A program made the position numbers and the translations under genes. Positions 16,724-25,994 of a DNA stretch of 35,484 nt are shown one piece after another. The notes beneath the pieces are model-generated. The model ran no database searches. It was not told the origin of the DNA and saw nothing but the letters and a program-made list of their open reading frames with translations. Numbering within the stretch: position 1 is the stretch's first letter; the number at the start of each line of letters is the position of its first letter. Origin of the DNA: Novosphingobium sp. Chol11 (GTDB lineage: Bacteria > Pseudomonadota > Alphaproteobacteria > Sphingomonadales > Sphingomonadaceae); NCBI RefSeq assembly GCF_945870625.1, contig NZ_CAMBTS010000018.1, positions 1-35,484 on the forward strand. The letters run 5' to 3'.

Positions 16724-17728
16724 ATGAACGCATTGACAAAGACCCTCTCCGGCCTGGACTTGCGCACTGAGATCGACCGCCTGCGCAAAGAGCGCAACGC
16801 GGTGATCCTTGCGCATTATTACCAGCGTCCGGAGTTGCAGGATCTGGCAGATTTTGTTGGTGACAGCCTTGAGCTTTCCCGGAAAGCTGCGGCAGCCGAT
16901 GCCGAAGTGATCGCCTTTTGTGGTGTGAAATTTATGGCGGACACGGCCAAGATACTCAGCCCCGAGAAGATCGTCGTGCTCCCCGATATGAACGCGGGAT
17001 GCAGCCTCGAAGACTCATGCCCTCCTGAAAAATTTAAAGCTTTTCGAGAAGCGCATCCCGACCATATTGCGCTCACCTATATCAATTGCTCAACCGAGGT
17101 TAAGGCGCTGTCTGACGTCATCGTCACCTCATCAAGCGCTGAGACAATTCTGGCCCAAATACCGCCAGAGCAGAAAATCATCTTCGGGCCGGACCGCCAT
17201 CTCGGCGGATATCTCAACCGCAAGTTTGGGCGAGAAATGCTGCTTTGGCCGGGCGTGTGCATTGTCCACGAGGCGTTTTCCGAGACCGAACTGCTCAAGC
17301 TGATGGCACAAAATCCGGGAGCGCCCGTTGCCGCACACCCAGAATGCCCGCCGCATATCATTGATCATGCCAATTATGTCGGCTCGACCAGTGGAATTTT
17401 GTCGTACGCGAAAAATTTCCAAGGTCAGACGATGATCGTCGCGACAGAACCGCATATCATTCACCAGATGAGTTTGGCGATCCCGGATAAAACCTTCATC
17501 GGAGCGCCGGGTGCGGATGGCAACTGCAATTGCAACATCTGTCCGTATATGGCGCTGAATACCATGGAGAAGCTCTATGTATCATTACGCGATCTCGAGC
17601 CCCGGATCGAAATCGCAGAACCATTGCGACTTGCGGCCAAAAAAAGCCTCGATGCGATGCTGGCAATGGCCAGCGGGACCGTTGGGCTCGGCGATTTGGG
17701 AGCTAGGCCGTTCAAAGCAATGATCTGA
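16724..17728 (+). CDS. nadA: Quinolinate synthase NadA
   Basis: The protein has 334 residues. It condenses iminoaspartate with dihydroxyacetone phosphate to form quinolinate in de novo NAD synthesis and carries a [4Fe-4S] cluster. Candidate ligands are Cys93 (NAGCSLEDSCPP), Cys179 (WPGVCIVHE) and one of Cys268/270/273 (GNCNCNICPYMALN). Other hallmarks are ILAHYYQRPELQDLADFVGD and TYINCSTEVKA. Length and motifs are normal. nadB and nadC are not seen nearby. The leader hairpin suggests translational control. Confidence 0.97.
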   Translation: MNALTKTLSGLDLRTEIDRLRKERNAVILAHYYQRPELQDLADFVGDSLELSRKAAAADAEVIAFCGVKFMADTAKILSPEKIVVLPDMNAGCSLEDSCPPEKFKAFREAHPDHIALTYINCSTEVKALSDVIVTSSSAETILAQIPPEQKIIFGPDRHLGGYLNRKFGREMLLWPGVCIVHEAFSETELLKLMAQNPGAPVAAHPECPPHIIDHANYVGSTSGILSYAKNFQGQTMIVATEPHIIHQMSLAIPDKTFIGAPGADGNCNCNICPYMALNTMEKLYVSLRDLEPRIEIAEPLRLAAKKSLDAMLAMASGTVGLGDLGARPFKAMI

Positions 17729-17741
17729 CCAATCAGATGCT

Positions 17742-19091
17742 CTAATCCTGCACATCCCGACGGATCGCCATCAGGCAGATCAGCCAGACACCCAGGCATA
17801 TTGCTTCTACGGTTGCCCAGACTAACCAACTTGAGTTGTTATAGAGCCACACCCCGATGGCTGGCGAGACGATGTAGGCCGAGCCGTTGACTGCCGCGAC
17901 AATCCCTGCCGACTGGCCTTGCTCGGCTGGGCTAACGGCAAGGCTCGCGCCGGAAGTGAAACCTGGACGGAACAAGCCAAAACCGAGCGAGGCAATCGCA
18001 AAGCCGGTCGCAATAGTATGCAGATCGGTGCCCCAACCGATTGCCAGAGTGCCGGCGCAGCACAAGCCCATGCCCCAGATCGTAGACGTGCGCGGACCAA
18101 GCCCCATCATTGGGATCAGCCCCCATTGTGCCAGCAAAGTGGCGATAGCGCCGCACATCAGCACCAACCCGATTGGCCCTGCCGCCAAATCTGGCTGATG
18201 CCGCAGTCCCAAGCGGTCGAGCAGCAAAAAACCGACGACACCAAGCAAGATCGACTGCGCTTGCCCGCCCAGCGCGCCAACGGCTAGCCATGCACGCATG
18301 CGCGGATCGGTCCAGCGCAGTCGGTCTGCGCCATCGTGTAGCGGCTCGGCTTCAGCCAATTCATCAGGTGATCCGTCGGGATATTCTTCGACCATGCGCG
18401 GGTTAGACGCGGGGCTGAATGGCTCGGACATGATCTCCCCTCGCCCGGCATAGCGCGGATCATCATTAGGCAAGCGTAGGCGCAGCAGCGCCAGCACAAC
18501 CAGCGAGGCGAAGGTAAATGCTGCAAAAGGGCCGATCAGCCCAACGCCCGGCAAAATCAACAGCGGCGCAAGCGCCGGGCCAAGCACGGTACCTAACCCA
18601 AAGCTAGACGCCACCATTGATAAGGCTTTGGTCCGCTCGGCGCGGCTGGTGCGGCTGGCAACATAAGCCTGCACAGCCGGAGGCGCGGCTGAGCCGAAAC
18701 CGCCATACAGCGAGCGCGCCGCCGCAAACAGCAATATGGCCGAAAGCCCGCTGATCATGCCGCGCAACCCTGCATATAGCGCAAGCCCGCAAAGCCCAAA
18801 CGAAATGGCGAATCCGGTCAATCCCAGCGCCATCATTGCCTTGCGCCCCCGCCGGTCCGACCGCCGCGCCCAGAATGGTGCAAGTAGCATCCAAAGTAGA
18901 GCTGACCAGCTATAGGCAAGGCTGACCCACACATCGGCTATGCCAAGATGTGTGCCAATTGAGGGCATGACCGACTGCATCGCCGTATTGCCCGCGGCCG
19001 TCACCAGCATGACCGCAAACAGCAGCGCCAGCCGCCCCGGTGGCAGTTCGACGATCTGGGGCTTAATCACCACGCGCCGCCTCTCATTCAA
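17742..19091 (-). CDS. MFS transporter
   Basis: The protein has 449 residues with about 12 membrane helices. The loop between helices 2 and 3 carries the MFS signature as FWARRSDRRGRKAMMALG. An acidic cytoplasmic loop (EEYPDGSPDELAEAEPLHDG) divides the two halves. The layout matches the drug-efflux DHA1-type group, but the substrate cannot be told. ATG 19091 overlaps the stop of the preceding membrane protein gene by 4 bp (ATGA), so they form a coupled pair transcribed leftward. It converges with nadA, with 13 bp between the stops. Confidence 0.88.
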   Translation of the reverse strand: MNERRRVVIKPQIVELPPGRLALLFAVMLVTAAGNTAMQSVMPSIGTHLGIADVWVSLAYSWSALLWMLLAPFWARRSDRRGRKAMMALGLTGFAISFGLCGLALYAGLRGMISGLSAILLFAAARSLYGGFGSAAPPAVQAYVASRTSRAERTKALSMVASSFGLGTVLGPALAPLLILPGVGLIGPFAAFTFASLVVLALLRLRLPNDDPRYAGRGEIMSEPFSPASNPRMVEEYPDGSPDELAEAEPLHDGADRLRWTDPRMRAWLAVGALGGQAQSILLGVVGFLLLDRLGLRHQPDLAAGPIGLVLMCGAIATLLAQWGLIPMMGLGPRTSTIWGMGLCCAGTLAIGWGTDLHTIATGFAIASLGFGLFRPGFTSGASLAVSPAEQGQSAGIVAAVNGSAYIVSPAIGVWLYNNSSWLVWATVEAICLGVWLICLMAIRRDVQD

Positions 19092-19894
19092 TCAAACGTC
19101 GAGCGCATTTCGCGATCCTGTGCAGATAACTGGCCATACACCGCCGCGAGAATAGCCACAAAGTAAGTGTAACCGATGGCTTGCAGCACCCCGGCGATTG
19201 CTTCGCCGATGAGGCGTTGGGGCTCACCAGCCGTAGCCAAGACCAGCACAAAGCCGACAAGCATCATGATCAAGCCATAGACCACCAGGAATACAAACGT
19301 CGCCAGCCCGATAAATGTGAGTAACCGCCCTGCATTACCGCGCGTAAGCCGAAAGCTCGCGCGAATGGCTGAAATTGGACTGTGCTCCCGCATATGCGCC
19401 ATCACAGGCCCCACCAGCATCGTGCGCATAATCGGATAGAGCCCGGCTGCAAATACGATTGCTGCAGCGAAGCGTTCGGCGATACCTTGGGCGAGCACGG
19501 CAACGAGAATCATGGCGAATGGCAACACGGCAAGCGCAATCATCAATTGCGCTCCAATGTACGATGGGATGGCCCGAAGGCCTCGCCCGATCGCTTGCCC
19601 GATCGTAGGCCGGGCCGTATCGAGCATGGCGACGAGCATCGTCAACATGCCTGCCATCGATACAATTGAAAGCACAACCAGCACCGGAAGCGAACTGGCA
19701 TAGTACCTCTGCAGCGCCTCCAGCATTTGTCGCTCACTCATCCCGGTGACGAAGACCGGTGCTGGTACAAACACCGCAGCAGCAAGGCTTGGAAGCAGAA
19801 AAAAAACGCCCGCGATTGCCAGCAAAACATCGCGGTTAGCCGCGACCATCCCTGCGGCGCTGGCCCAGGCGGCGCTGCTGTCGAGTTTTGTCAC
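19088..19894 (-). CDS. Multi-pass membrane protein of unknown function
   Basis: The protein has 268 residues with about six hydrophobic helices (residues about 22-45, 70-92, 115-140, 145-160, 185-230, 235-258). The AFRLTRGN-like stretch appears here as IRASFRLTRGNAGRLLTF, a motif seen in YciC/UPF0259 and glycerophosphodiester phosphodiesterase-associated membrane proteins. No catalytic motif is visible. It is coupled to the downstream MFS gene by a 4-bp overlap and diverges from lipB with a 149-bp gap that should hold both promoters; no consensus element stood out there. Confidence 0.7.
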   Translation of the reverse strand: MTKLDSSAAWASAAGMVAANRDVLLAIAGVFFLLPSLAAAVFVPAPVFVTGMSERQMLEALQRYYASSLPVLVVLSIVSMAGMLTMLVAMLDTARPTIGQAIGRGLRAIPSYIGAQLMIALAVLPFAMILVAVLAQGIAERFAAAIVFAAGLYPIMRTMLVGPVMAHMREHSPISAIRASFRLTRGNAGRLLTFIGLATFVFLVVYGLIMMLVGFVLVLATAGEPQRLIGEAIAGVLQAIGYTYFVAILAAVYGQLSAQDREMRSTFD

Positions 19895-20043
19895 GGCTTT
19901 AGATCCTTTGCATGGAGAGTGGCTTTAGCAGGGCCAACGGCGTTGCGCACCCCCCAAGCCTTTCTCGCTCTTTTCAGACTTGCCATTGCTTTATGGTGGA
20001 TCTCGCTTGCAAGTGACACGGGGGCGGGCCATGCGCCAAAATC

Positions 20044-20706
20044 ATGGCGTCACGATCACAGATTGAAGTGTGGCGGGAATTGAACCCGATACCATTCAGG
20101 GATGCGCTGACCATTATGAACGCGCGCAACGCCGCGATTGCTAATGGCGGAGAGCGTGAGCTGCTGTGGCTGCTCGAGCATCCCGCAGTTTACACTGCCG
20201 GGACCAGCGCGGTGGCGACCGAACTGCTGGATCCACGCTTCGAAGTGGTCGAGGCTGGGCGCGGTGGACGCTACACCTATCATGGGCCCGGCCAGCGTAT
20301 TGGCTATGTTTTGCTCAATCTGGCGCTTCGCAAGCGGGACGTACGCGGCTTTGTCAAAGCGCTGGAAGAATGGATGATCGGCACGCTGAGCGATTTCGGG
20401 GTGGCGGCGTGGCGCGCCGAAGGGCGCATCGGCATCTGGACTGAAGGCAAAGACGGACGCGAGGCGAAAATCGGCGCGATCGGCGTCCGCATCCGCCGCT
20501 GGGTGACCATGCATGGTTTTTCAGTGAACTTGACACCCGATCTGGATCATTTCAGCGGGATTATCCCATGCGGGATCGCAGCATTCGGCGTGACCAGTCT
20601 TGCCGACCTTGGCCATGATGTTGCGACGGAAGCATGGGATCAGGCGTTGCTTGCCCGAGCAGATGCATTTCTCGCCCAGATCGGCGGACCTGAGAGCTTT
20701 ACCTAA
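20044..20706 (+). CDS. lipB: Octanoyltransferase LipB
   Basis: The protein has 220 residues. It moves the octanoyl group from acyl carrier protein to lipoyl domains, the first step of lipoate synthesis. The signature [20 protein letters not shown] is intact. The catalytic Lys142 ([11 protein letters not shown]) and Cys176 ([15 protein letters not shown]) are both present, with [13 protein letters not shown] between them. Length is typical. It is followed after 14 bp by a small lipoprotein gene. lipA is not in the window. Confidence 0.96.
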   Translation: MASRSQIEVWRELNPIPFRDALTIMNARNAAIANGGERELLWLLEHPAVYTAGTSAVATELLDPRFEVVEAGRGGRYTYHGPGQRIGYVLLNLALRKRDVRGFVKALEEWMIGTLSDFGVAAWRAEGRIGIWTEGKDGREAKIGAIGVRIRRWVTMHGFSVNLTPDLDHFSGIIPCGIAAFGVTSLADLGHDVATEAWDQALLARADAFLAQIGGPESFT

Positions 20707-20720
20707 ACCGCACGGGATTT

Positions 20721-21059
20721 ATGATGATTCGTACAATCGCGCTGATCGTCTTTGCGCTGGCCTTAGGCGGCTGTGAGAGAAGAGCAACGAACCTGTCAGC
20801 GGGCGCTGCGGGCAGCGAAGTTTTGCCCGGCAGCACCAGCGACGCGATGCTGGATACGAATCAGTCACGCGCGCAGGCCCCGCTCGTTGTGGTCAGACCT
20901 GTTGTCAATTCCTCAAGCCGAGGGGCAGAGTTCCCGATTTCAGACGACAGTGAGCCCTCAGACGCAAACACCAAGACCGAGCCAAACATCTCTGCCTCTA
21001 AGCCAGCCACCCCATCGAGCACGGCAGTTCCGCCAAAACCCAAACCGGCGGCACGATAA
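20721..21059 (+). CDS. Small predicted lipoprotein
   Basis: The protein has 112 residues. The first 18 residues form a lipoprotein signal peptide (MMIRTIALIVFALALGGC) ending in the lipobox LGGC, with Cys18 the acylation site. The mature part is low in complexity, rich in Ser, Pro, Ala, Thr and Lys, and probably disordered. No domain is recognised. It begins 14 bp after lipB and is likely in the same transcript. It is convergent with the ene-reductase gene. Confidence 0.65.
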   Translation: MMIRTIALIVFALALGGCERRATNLSAGAAGSEVLPGSTSDAMLDTNQSRAQAPLVVVRPVVNSSSRGAEFPISDDSEPSDANTKTEPNISASKPATPSSTAVPPKPKPAAR

Positions 21060-21071
21060 GGTAGCCGTCCT

Positions 21072-22181
21072 TCAGGCGGGAGTTTTCCCCGACTCTTCAG
21101 CCAAGGTCGGATAGTCGATGTAACCCGCTTCACCCGGAAAGTACCACGTTTGCGGCACACCCTTATTGGGCGCGAAATCTGCCCCAACTCTAATGCGCTC
21201 AACCAGATCAGGGTTTGAGATGAAAGGACGGCCAAAAGCGATCGCATCTGCGCGACCAGAGCTTACGTCTGCTTTTGCGCTTGCAGCGGTGTAATCGCTA
21301 TTGAGCACCAGCGGTCCTGTGTAGATGTTGCGGATAAGCTGATCCTGCGCAGGAACATCGGTCGCGCCGAATGTGCCTACCGGTCCTGGCTGACGAAGCT
21401 CAACAAAGCCTACTTCCAGCTCCTGTAATACGCGCGCTGCTGCGGCGAAGAGAGTGGCTGGATCGCTGTCGTCCACTCCTTGCGAATCGCCATTGGGCGA
21501 AAGCCGGATCGAAACTCTGTCCGCACCCCAAATAGAAATGAGCCGTTCCATCACTTCGCGCATCAGACGCACTCGGTTTTCCGGGATGCCGCCATACTCG
21601 TCGTTGCGCAAGTTGGATGAATTGCGCAAGAATTGATCGATGAGATAGCCGTTTGCCCCGTGGAGCTGCACTCCGTCGAACCCTGCGCGTTTAGCATTTT
21701 CGCCGGCAAGGCCGTAGTCATCGATCAGACGGGGCATCTCATCGAGCCTCAAGGGACGCGCGATCGCAAATTCCTTTTTGCCTTCCGGCGTATGCGCTTC
21801 GCCCGGCGTCCGGGTAGCAGAGGCAGACACCGGCAATTCTCCGCCGAGATAATAGGGGTGCACAACACGGCCCATATGCCACAATTGCAGCACAATGCGG
21901 CCACCCGCTTCGTGCACCGCTTCGGTCACGGGCTTCCAAGCTTCGGTTTGTTCATCTGACCATATTCCCGGCGCGCTTGGCCATCCCGAACCTTCCGGAC
22001 TGATGCCAGTCGCTTCGCTGATAATGAGCCCGGCGCTGGCCCGCTGCTGGTAATAGGTCTGCATGATCGCTGTAGGTACACCGCCCGGTGAGGCGCGTCC
22101 GCGCGTTAGCGGCGCCATCAGAATGCGATTGGGCGCTTTGATTGCGCCTAGATGGATTGGGGTAAATAGCGCATCGGACAT
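21072..22181 (-). CDS. Old-yellow-enzyme family alkene reductase
   Basis: The protein has 369 residues. It is a FMN-dependent, NAD(P)H-using ene-reductase of the NemA/OYE group that reduces alpha,beta-unsaturated carbonyls, maleimides or nitro-esters. It starts MSDALFTPIHLGAIKAPNRI; the ATG 22181 start has GGAAAC upstream, and the 34 codons before it look non-coding. The substrate/flavin motifs include LMAPLTRGRAS, IVLQLWHMGRV, FDGVQLHGANGYLIDQF and the conserved RNDEYGG. The active-site HGANGYL and the RADAIAFGRPFISNPDL phosphate-binding region are intact. It is cytoplasmic. Confidence 0.93.
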   Translation of the reverse strand: MSDALFTPIHLGAIKAPNRILMAPLTRGRASPGGVPTAIMQTYYQQRASAGLIISEATGISPEGSGWPSAPGIWSDEQTEAWKPVTEAVHEAGGRIVLQLWHMGRVVHPYYLGGELPVSASATRTPGEAHTPEGKKEFAIARPLRLDEMPRLIDDYGLAGENAKRAGFDGVQLHGANGYLIDQFLRNSSNLRNDEYGGIPENRVRLMREVMERLISIWGADRVSIRLSPNGDSQGVDDSDPATLFAAAARVLQELEVGFVELRQPGPVGTFGATDVPAQDQLIRNIYTGPLVLNSDYTAASAKADVSSGRADAIAFGRPFISNPDLVERIRVGADFAPNKGVPQTWYFPGEAGYIDYPTLAEESGKTPA

Positions 22182-22318
22182 GGACAAGTTTCCCGTTGGA
22201 TGAAATTGACGATCAAACAAAGCACGCCCTATTGCCGGGTTGCCCTTTGAAACCGGACTAGGATGCCAGCTTAACGATGACAAGCATCCGCAACCGGGAG
22301 GCGCCCCGAGGCCCTACC

Positions 22319-23170
22319 ATGCTTCATTTAGCCGGCTTGCTCGCTGGCAATTTTGCGCTCGCCATTGGGCCGTGGTTTGTCCGTCTGGCGGATAGCGGCC
22401 CAGTCTCGGCTGCGTTCTGGCGGCTGCTCTTGCCGCTGCCGCTGCTGGGCTGGCTAGCTTGGCGGGAACGCGAGCCACTGGCGGGCTTTGGGCGCGGCAC
22501 TTGGGCGGCATTGGCGATTGCAGGGGCGGTCTTTGCGTTCGATTTAGCGAGCTGGCATTTGGGCATCGAACGCACCCGGCTGGGCAATGCCACAATGTTC
22601 GGCAATTCGGGCAGCCTGTTGCTGATGATCTGGGGCCTTTTTGTTGCGCGCCGGTCGCCGCGCTTGGCCGAATTGGCCGCAGTTCTGTTTGCCTTGACCG
22701 GGGCCTCGATCATGCTGGGACGTTCGCTTGAAATCGATCGCGCCACGCTGACCGGAGACTTGCTTTGCATTCTGGCGGGGCTGTTTTATGTCGCCTATCT
22801 GCTGCTCATAAAGCGCGCGCGGGAACAATTTGGAAGCTGGTCGCTGCTTTTTTACTCAACTGGCGCTGGAATTCCCGTGATGCTCGGGATCGCCATTCTG
22901 CTCGGTGAGCCGGTCTGGCCACATAATTGGGGACCGTTGATTGCGCTTGCGCTGGGTAGCCAAGTGATCGGCCAGGGCCTGCTGGTCTTCACATTGCGCC
23001 ACTTTTCGGCGCTCGTTCTGGGAGTGGTGCTGCTCACCCAGCCAATCGTGGGTGTCATAGTCGGCTGGCTGGCATTTGGCGAGACAATGAGCGAGCTCGA
23101 CTGGCTGGGCATGATCCTCGTCGCCGCAGCGCTTGTCCTGACGCGGCTTGGCGAGGGGCAAAAGGCCTAA
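22319..23170 (+). CDS. EamA-family (DMT) transporter
   Basis: The protein has 283 residues with about ten membrane helices in two EamA repeats (first about 1-135, second about 145-280). ATG 22319 is chosen because GAGG lies 7 bases upstream; an ATG at 22277 would add 14 polar residues. The second repeat ends LGVVLLTQPIVGVIVGWLAF, GETMSELDWLGMILVAAALV, typical of the family. The substrate is unknown; amino acids or metabolites are common. Confidence 0.88.
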   Translation: MLHLAGLLAGNFALAIGPWFVRLADSGPVSAAFWRLLLPLPLLGWLAWREREPLAGFGRGTWAALAIAGAVFAFDLASWHLGIERTRLGNATMFGNSGSLLLMIWGLFVARRSPRLAELAAVLFALTGASIMLGRSLEIDRATLTGDLLCILAGLFYVAYLLLIKRAREQFGSWSLLFYSTGAGIPVMLGIAILLGEPVWPHNWGPLIALALGSQVIGQGLLVFTLRHFSALVLGVVLLTQPIVGVIVGWLAFGETMSELDWLGMILVAAALVLTRLGEGQKA

Positions 23171-23373
23171 TCACGCAGGCTGATCGATCAGCTCGTTTCG
23201 GAGCTATCTCGGCTGATTGCAACGAGTTTCGACATTGCGTGTGGAAAAGCGGCAAATGACTGCTTGTTCAGCAGAATCCACACCGGTAATCGCTTAAGTT
23301 ACACAGAGGCCGCAGTGAACGCGTTGCGACCTCGCTCCTTGCCCGACTTTCTGCCGTTCGAGTTTTCCCCACC
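23171..23373. promoter_or_regulatory. Intergenic region before rpe
   Basis: A 14-base perfect palindrome (GCTGATCGATCAGC, 23179-23192) lies nine bases after the EamA stop, followed by a hairpin AGCTC/GAGCT at 23190-23205. No clear promoter is seen. They could form a terminator or an operator. No small gene was found. Confidence 0.35.
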
Positions 23374-24039
23374 ATGGCCGCCTTTCCGCTCATTTCTCCC
23401 TCAATCCTCTCAGCAGACTTTGCGCGGCTGGGTGAGGAGGTTCGCGCGATTGATGCTGCTGGCGCGGATTGGATCCACCTTGACGTCATGGATGGCCACT
23501 TTGTTCCCAACATCACCATCGGCCCGGCCGTGGTCAAGGCGCTTCGACCACATTCAGCCAAGCCTTTTGATGTTCACCTTATGATTGCGCCGGTCGATCT
23601 TTACCTTCAGGCTTTCGCCGAGGCTGGGGCTGATGTGATTACCGTTCATCCCGAAGCCGGGCCGCACATCCACCGCACCCTGCAAGCGATCCGCGCGTTG
23701 GGTAAGAAGGCTGGTGTTGCGCTCAATCCGGGCACACCAGCCAAGATGCTGGACTACCTGATCGACGAGATCGACCTCGTTTTGGTAATGAGCGTGAACC
23801 CGGGCTTTGGCGGGCAAAGCTTCATCACCAGCCAGCTTCGCAAGATCGAGGCGATCCGGAAAGCAATAGAGAAAAGCGGGCGCGCAATTTACCTCGAAGT
23901 TGACGGCGGAGTCGATGCTTTAACGGCACGCCAGTGCGTCAACGCTGGCGCCGATGTGCTGGTGGCGGGCAGCGCGAGCTTTAAAGGCGGGCCCGAGCAA
24001 TACCGCGCAAATATCACCGCGCTTAAAGGAGCTGTTTGA
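23374..24039 (+). CDS. rpe: Ribulose-phosphate 3-epimerase
   Basis: The protein has 221 residues and a TIM-barrel fold. It interconverts ribulose 5-phosphate and xylulose 5-phosphate in the pentose phosphate pathway. Metal and catalytic residues are in [14 protein letters not shown] (His35, Asp37), FDVHLMI (His67) and YLEVDGGV (Asp176). [12 protein letters not shown] and the phosphate-binding [12 protein letters not shown] are intact. The next gene starts 4 bp after the stop, so the two are probably co-transcribed and translationally coupled. Confidence 0.97.
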   Translation: MAAFPLISPSILSADFARLGEEVRAIDAAGADWIHLDVMDGHFVPNITIGPAVVKALRPHSAKPFDVHLMIAPVDLYLQAFAEAGADVITVHPEAGPHIHRTLQAIRALGKKAGVALNPGTPAKMLDYLIDEIDLVLVMSVNPGFGGQSFITSQLRKIEAIRKAIEKSGRAIYLEVDGGVDALTARQCVNAGADVLVAGSASFKGGPEQYRANITALKGAV

Positions 24040-24043
24040 GCCG

Positions 24044-25984
24044 ATGGAGCAACCCGGCCTCTTTCTCGCCAGCGGCAAGGCAAAATCTGGGCATAAGCCA
24101 GACAGCAAATCCCTCGCGTTTCGCAATCTTGGGGCAGAAACCGATCCTGAAACCACGCGCGCCATCCCGCTGGGCTCCGCCGCTGAGCCATTGGTTACAT
24201 CTGGCCCCACCGCGCTCGCGTTAACGCCCAGCAAGAGCGGCACACTCCCCGAACCGCCTATGCTCGAAGCCGGGGTTATCGAGCCGGGAAGGGCGCTTGC
24301 CTTGGCGGATTTTTCGCCACCTGCTCTGGACGCGGGCGCGCGGTTGATCCGCTTGGCATATCAGTTGGGCCTGCCCGCCGCAGCATTTAATCCATTCCGC
24401 AAGCGTGCGCGTCCGCGCCTAACGGCGACAGTGACCAATCCGATCGCCGGAGATCCATCTTCTGGGATCGCTCTGCGCGCCGGGCACTTCCTGCTTCACG
24501 GGGCCAAGTCGCCGATCGCCGACACCGAGTTTTCCGGGCCCCGCCTTGCTCCGCAGTTTGAACGCCTCATTCATGGCTTCGGCTGGCTCGCCGATCTTGA
24601 GGCCTGCGCCCCACGAAATCAGGGCGCCTCAGTGGCAGAGCGCATTCTGGGTTTGTGGCTTGCGGCAAACAGTGCTCCCAACTCGACACCGGCATGGAAT
24701 GTAGGCCATGTCGGCCACCGCTTGCTTGCGTGGCTGATCCACGCGCCTCTCTTGCTTTCCACGCCTGACCGGAAGGCGCGCAGTCAAACGCTCCACACCT
24801 ATGAGGATACCGCCCGTTGGCTCGATCGCCACATCGGCAAGGCAGAAGACAAGCTTGCCGAAGTAGCGGGATGGAGCGCAATTATCGCAGCCGGATTATT
24901 GCTGGCGGATGGGCGCGCCCGGCAGCTTTACGGGGAAGCCGGGCTCATTCGTGCGCTTGGCGATCTCGTCGGCGATGATGGGGGGGTGCTCTCACGCAGT
25001 CCGCTGGGCCAGATGGAAGCGATAGCGCTGATTGTGCGCCTGAAGGCCTGCTATGCTGCTGTGCGGGCTCCTCTGCCTGTCCAACTTGAGACCATCCTCA
25101 CCTTGCTTGTTCCACCACTTCTTGCGTTGCTCCACAGCGACGGCGGTCTTGGTTCCTGGCAAGGTACGGGTGCTGTTTCAGCAGACCGGGTCGAAGCTCT
25201 GATCAAGGCCAGCGGTGTTCGCACCCGGCCGCTGCGCGATGCGCGCCAATGGGGCTATCAGCGCGTCACGGCGGGCAAGGCAGTGCTTCAGATCGATGCG
25301 GCGCCGCCGCCGTTGTCGCGCCATGCAAGGGACGGCTGCGCATCAACCCTGGCTTTCGAATTTAGCCACGCGGCAGATCGAATCATCGTCAATTGTGGCG
25401 GCGCTGCGTTTGCAGGCGGCCTCATTCCGCTAAGGCTCGCGCAAGGTCTAAGAGCGACAGCCGCGCATTCGGCACTCGCCATCGACGATTTCAATTCGAC
25501 CGCAGTTCTGATCAACGGCAAGCTAGGTTCGGGCGTATCGGAGGTAGAGGTCGATCGCCGGGCACTTGGCTCCGATGGAGGCGCGACGCGCGTGGAAGCC
25601 AGCCACAATGGCTACGTTGCGCGTTATGGACTTACACACCGCCGCATTCTGATTCTGCGCGATGACGGAGCTGAACTGCGGGGCGAGGATTTGCTTTTGC
25701 CTACCTCCCGGCGTGGGAAGCGCGGCATGATCGCTGTCGCCTTGCGCTTCCATCTGGGCCCGCATATCGAATTGGCGCAGGGGCACGATGGTTTGGGCGT
25801 TACGCTTGCGCTACCCGATGGCAGCCTGTGGCAGTTTCGCTCAGGCCGCGATCCAGTATCAGTCGAGGAAAGCCTTTGGGCCGACGGTCAGGGCAAGCCG
25901 CTCGGTACGCGCCAACTTGTCATTGCCTCCAAGATACCGCGCAGCGGCGAGAGTTTCTCGTGGTTGCTGAAGAAAATGCGATAG
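24044..25984 (+). CDS. Heparinase II/III-like protein
   Basis: The protein has 646 residues. ATG 24044 follows the rpe stop by 4 bases. The first ~70 residues are Pro/Ala-rich and low in structure. The middle part (about 180-400) is a helical toroid, with segments such as [20 protein letters not shown] and [20 protein letters not shown]. The C-terminal part (about 430-646) resembles the Hepar_II_III beta-sheet domain ([37 protein letters not shown]). This family cleaves acidic polysaccharides by elimination, but the substrate and active site cannot be confirmed. No signal peptide was seen. It lies between rpe and purH, an arrangement I recall in other sphingomonads. Confidence 0.72.
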   Translation: MEQPGLFLASGKAKSGHKPDSKSLAFRNLGAETDPETTRAIPLGSAAEPLVTSGPTALALTPSKSGTLPEPPMLEAGVIEPGRALALADFSPPALDAGARLIRLAYQLGLPAAAFNPFRKRARPRLTATVTNPIAGDPSSGIALRAGHFLLHGAKSPIADTEFSGPRLAPQFERLIHGFGWLADLEACAPRNQGASVAERILGLWLAANSAPNSTPAWNVGHVGHRLLAWLIHAPLLLSTPDRKARSQTLHTYEDTARWLDRHIGKAEDKLAEVAGWSAIIAAGLLLADGRARQLYGEAGLIRALGDLVGDDGGVLSRSPLGQMEAIALIVRLKACYAAVRAPLPVQLETILTLLVPPLLALLHSDGGLGSWQGTGAVSADRVEALIKASGVRTRPLRDARQWGYQRVTAGKAVLQIDAAPPPLSRHARDGCASTLAFEFSHAADRIIVNCGGAAFAGGLIPLRLAQGLRATAAHSALAIDDFNSTAVLINGKLGSGVSEVEVDRRALGSDGGATRVEASHNGYVARYGLTHRRILILRDDGAELRGEDLLLPTSRRGKRGMIAVALRFHLGPHIELAQGHDGLGVTLALPDGSLWQFRSGRDPVSVEESLWADGQGKPLGTRQLVIASKIPRSGESFSWLLKKMR

Positions 25985-25994
25985 GATCAGAACC

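Noticed and set aside
22182-22283. Upstream 34-codon extension of the ene-reductase
   Set aside because: The family starts at MSDALFTPIHLG, the extension has no similarity, and a ribosome binding site precedes the inner ATG.
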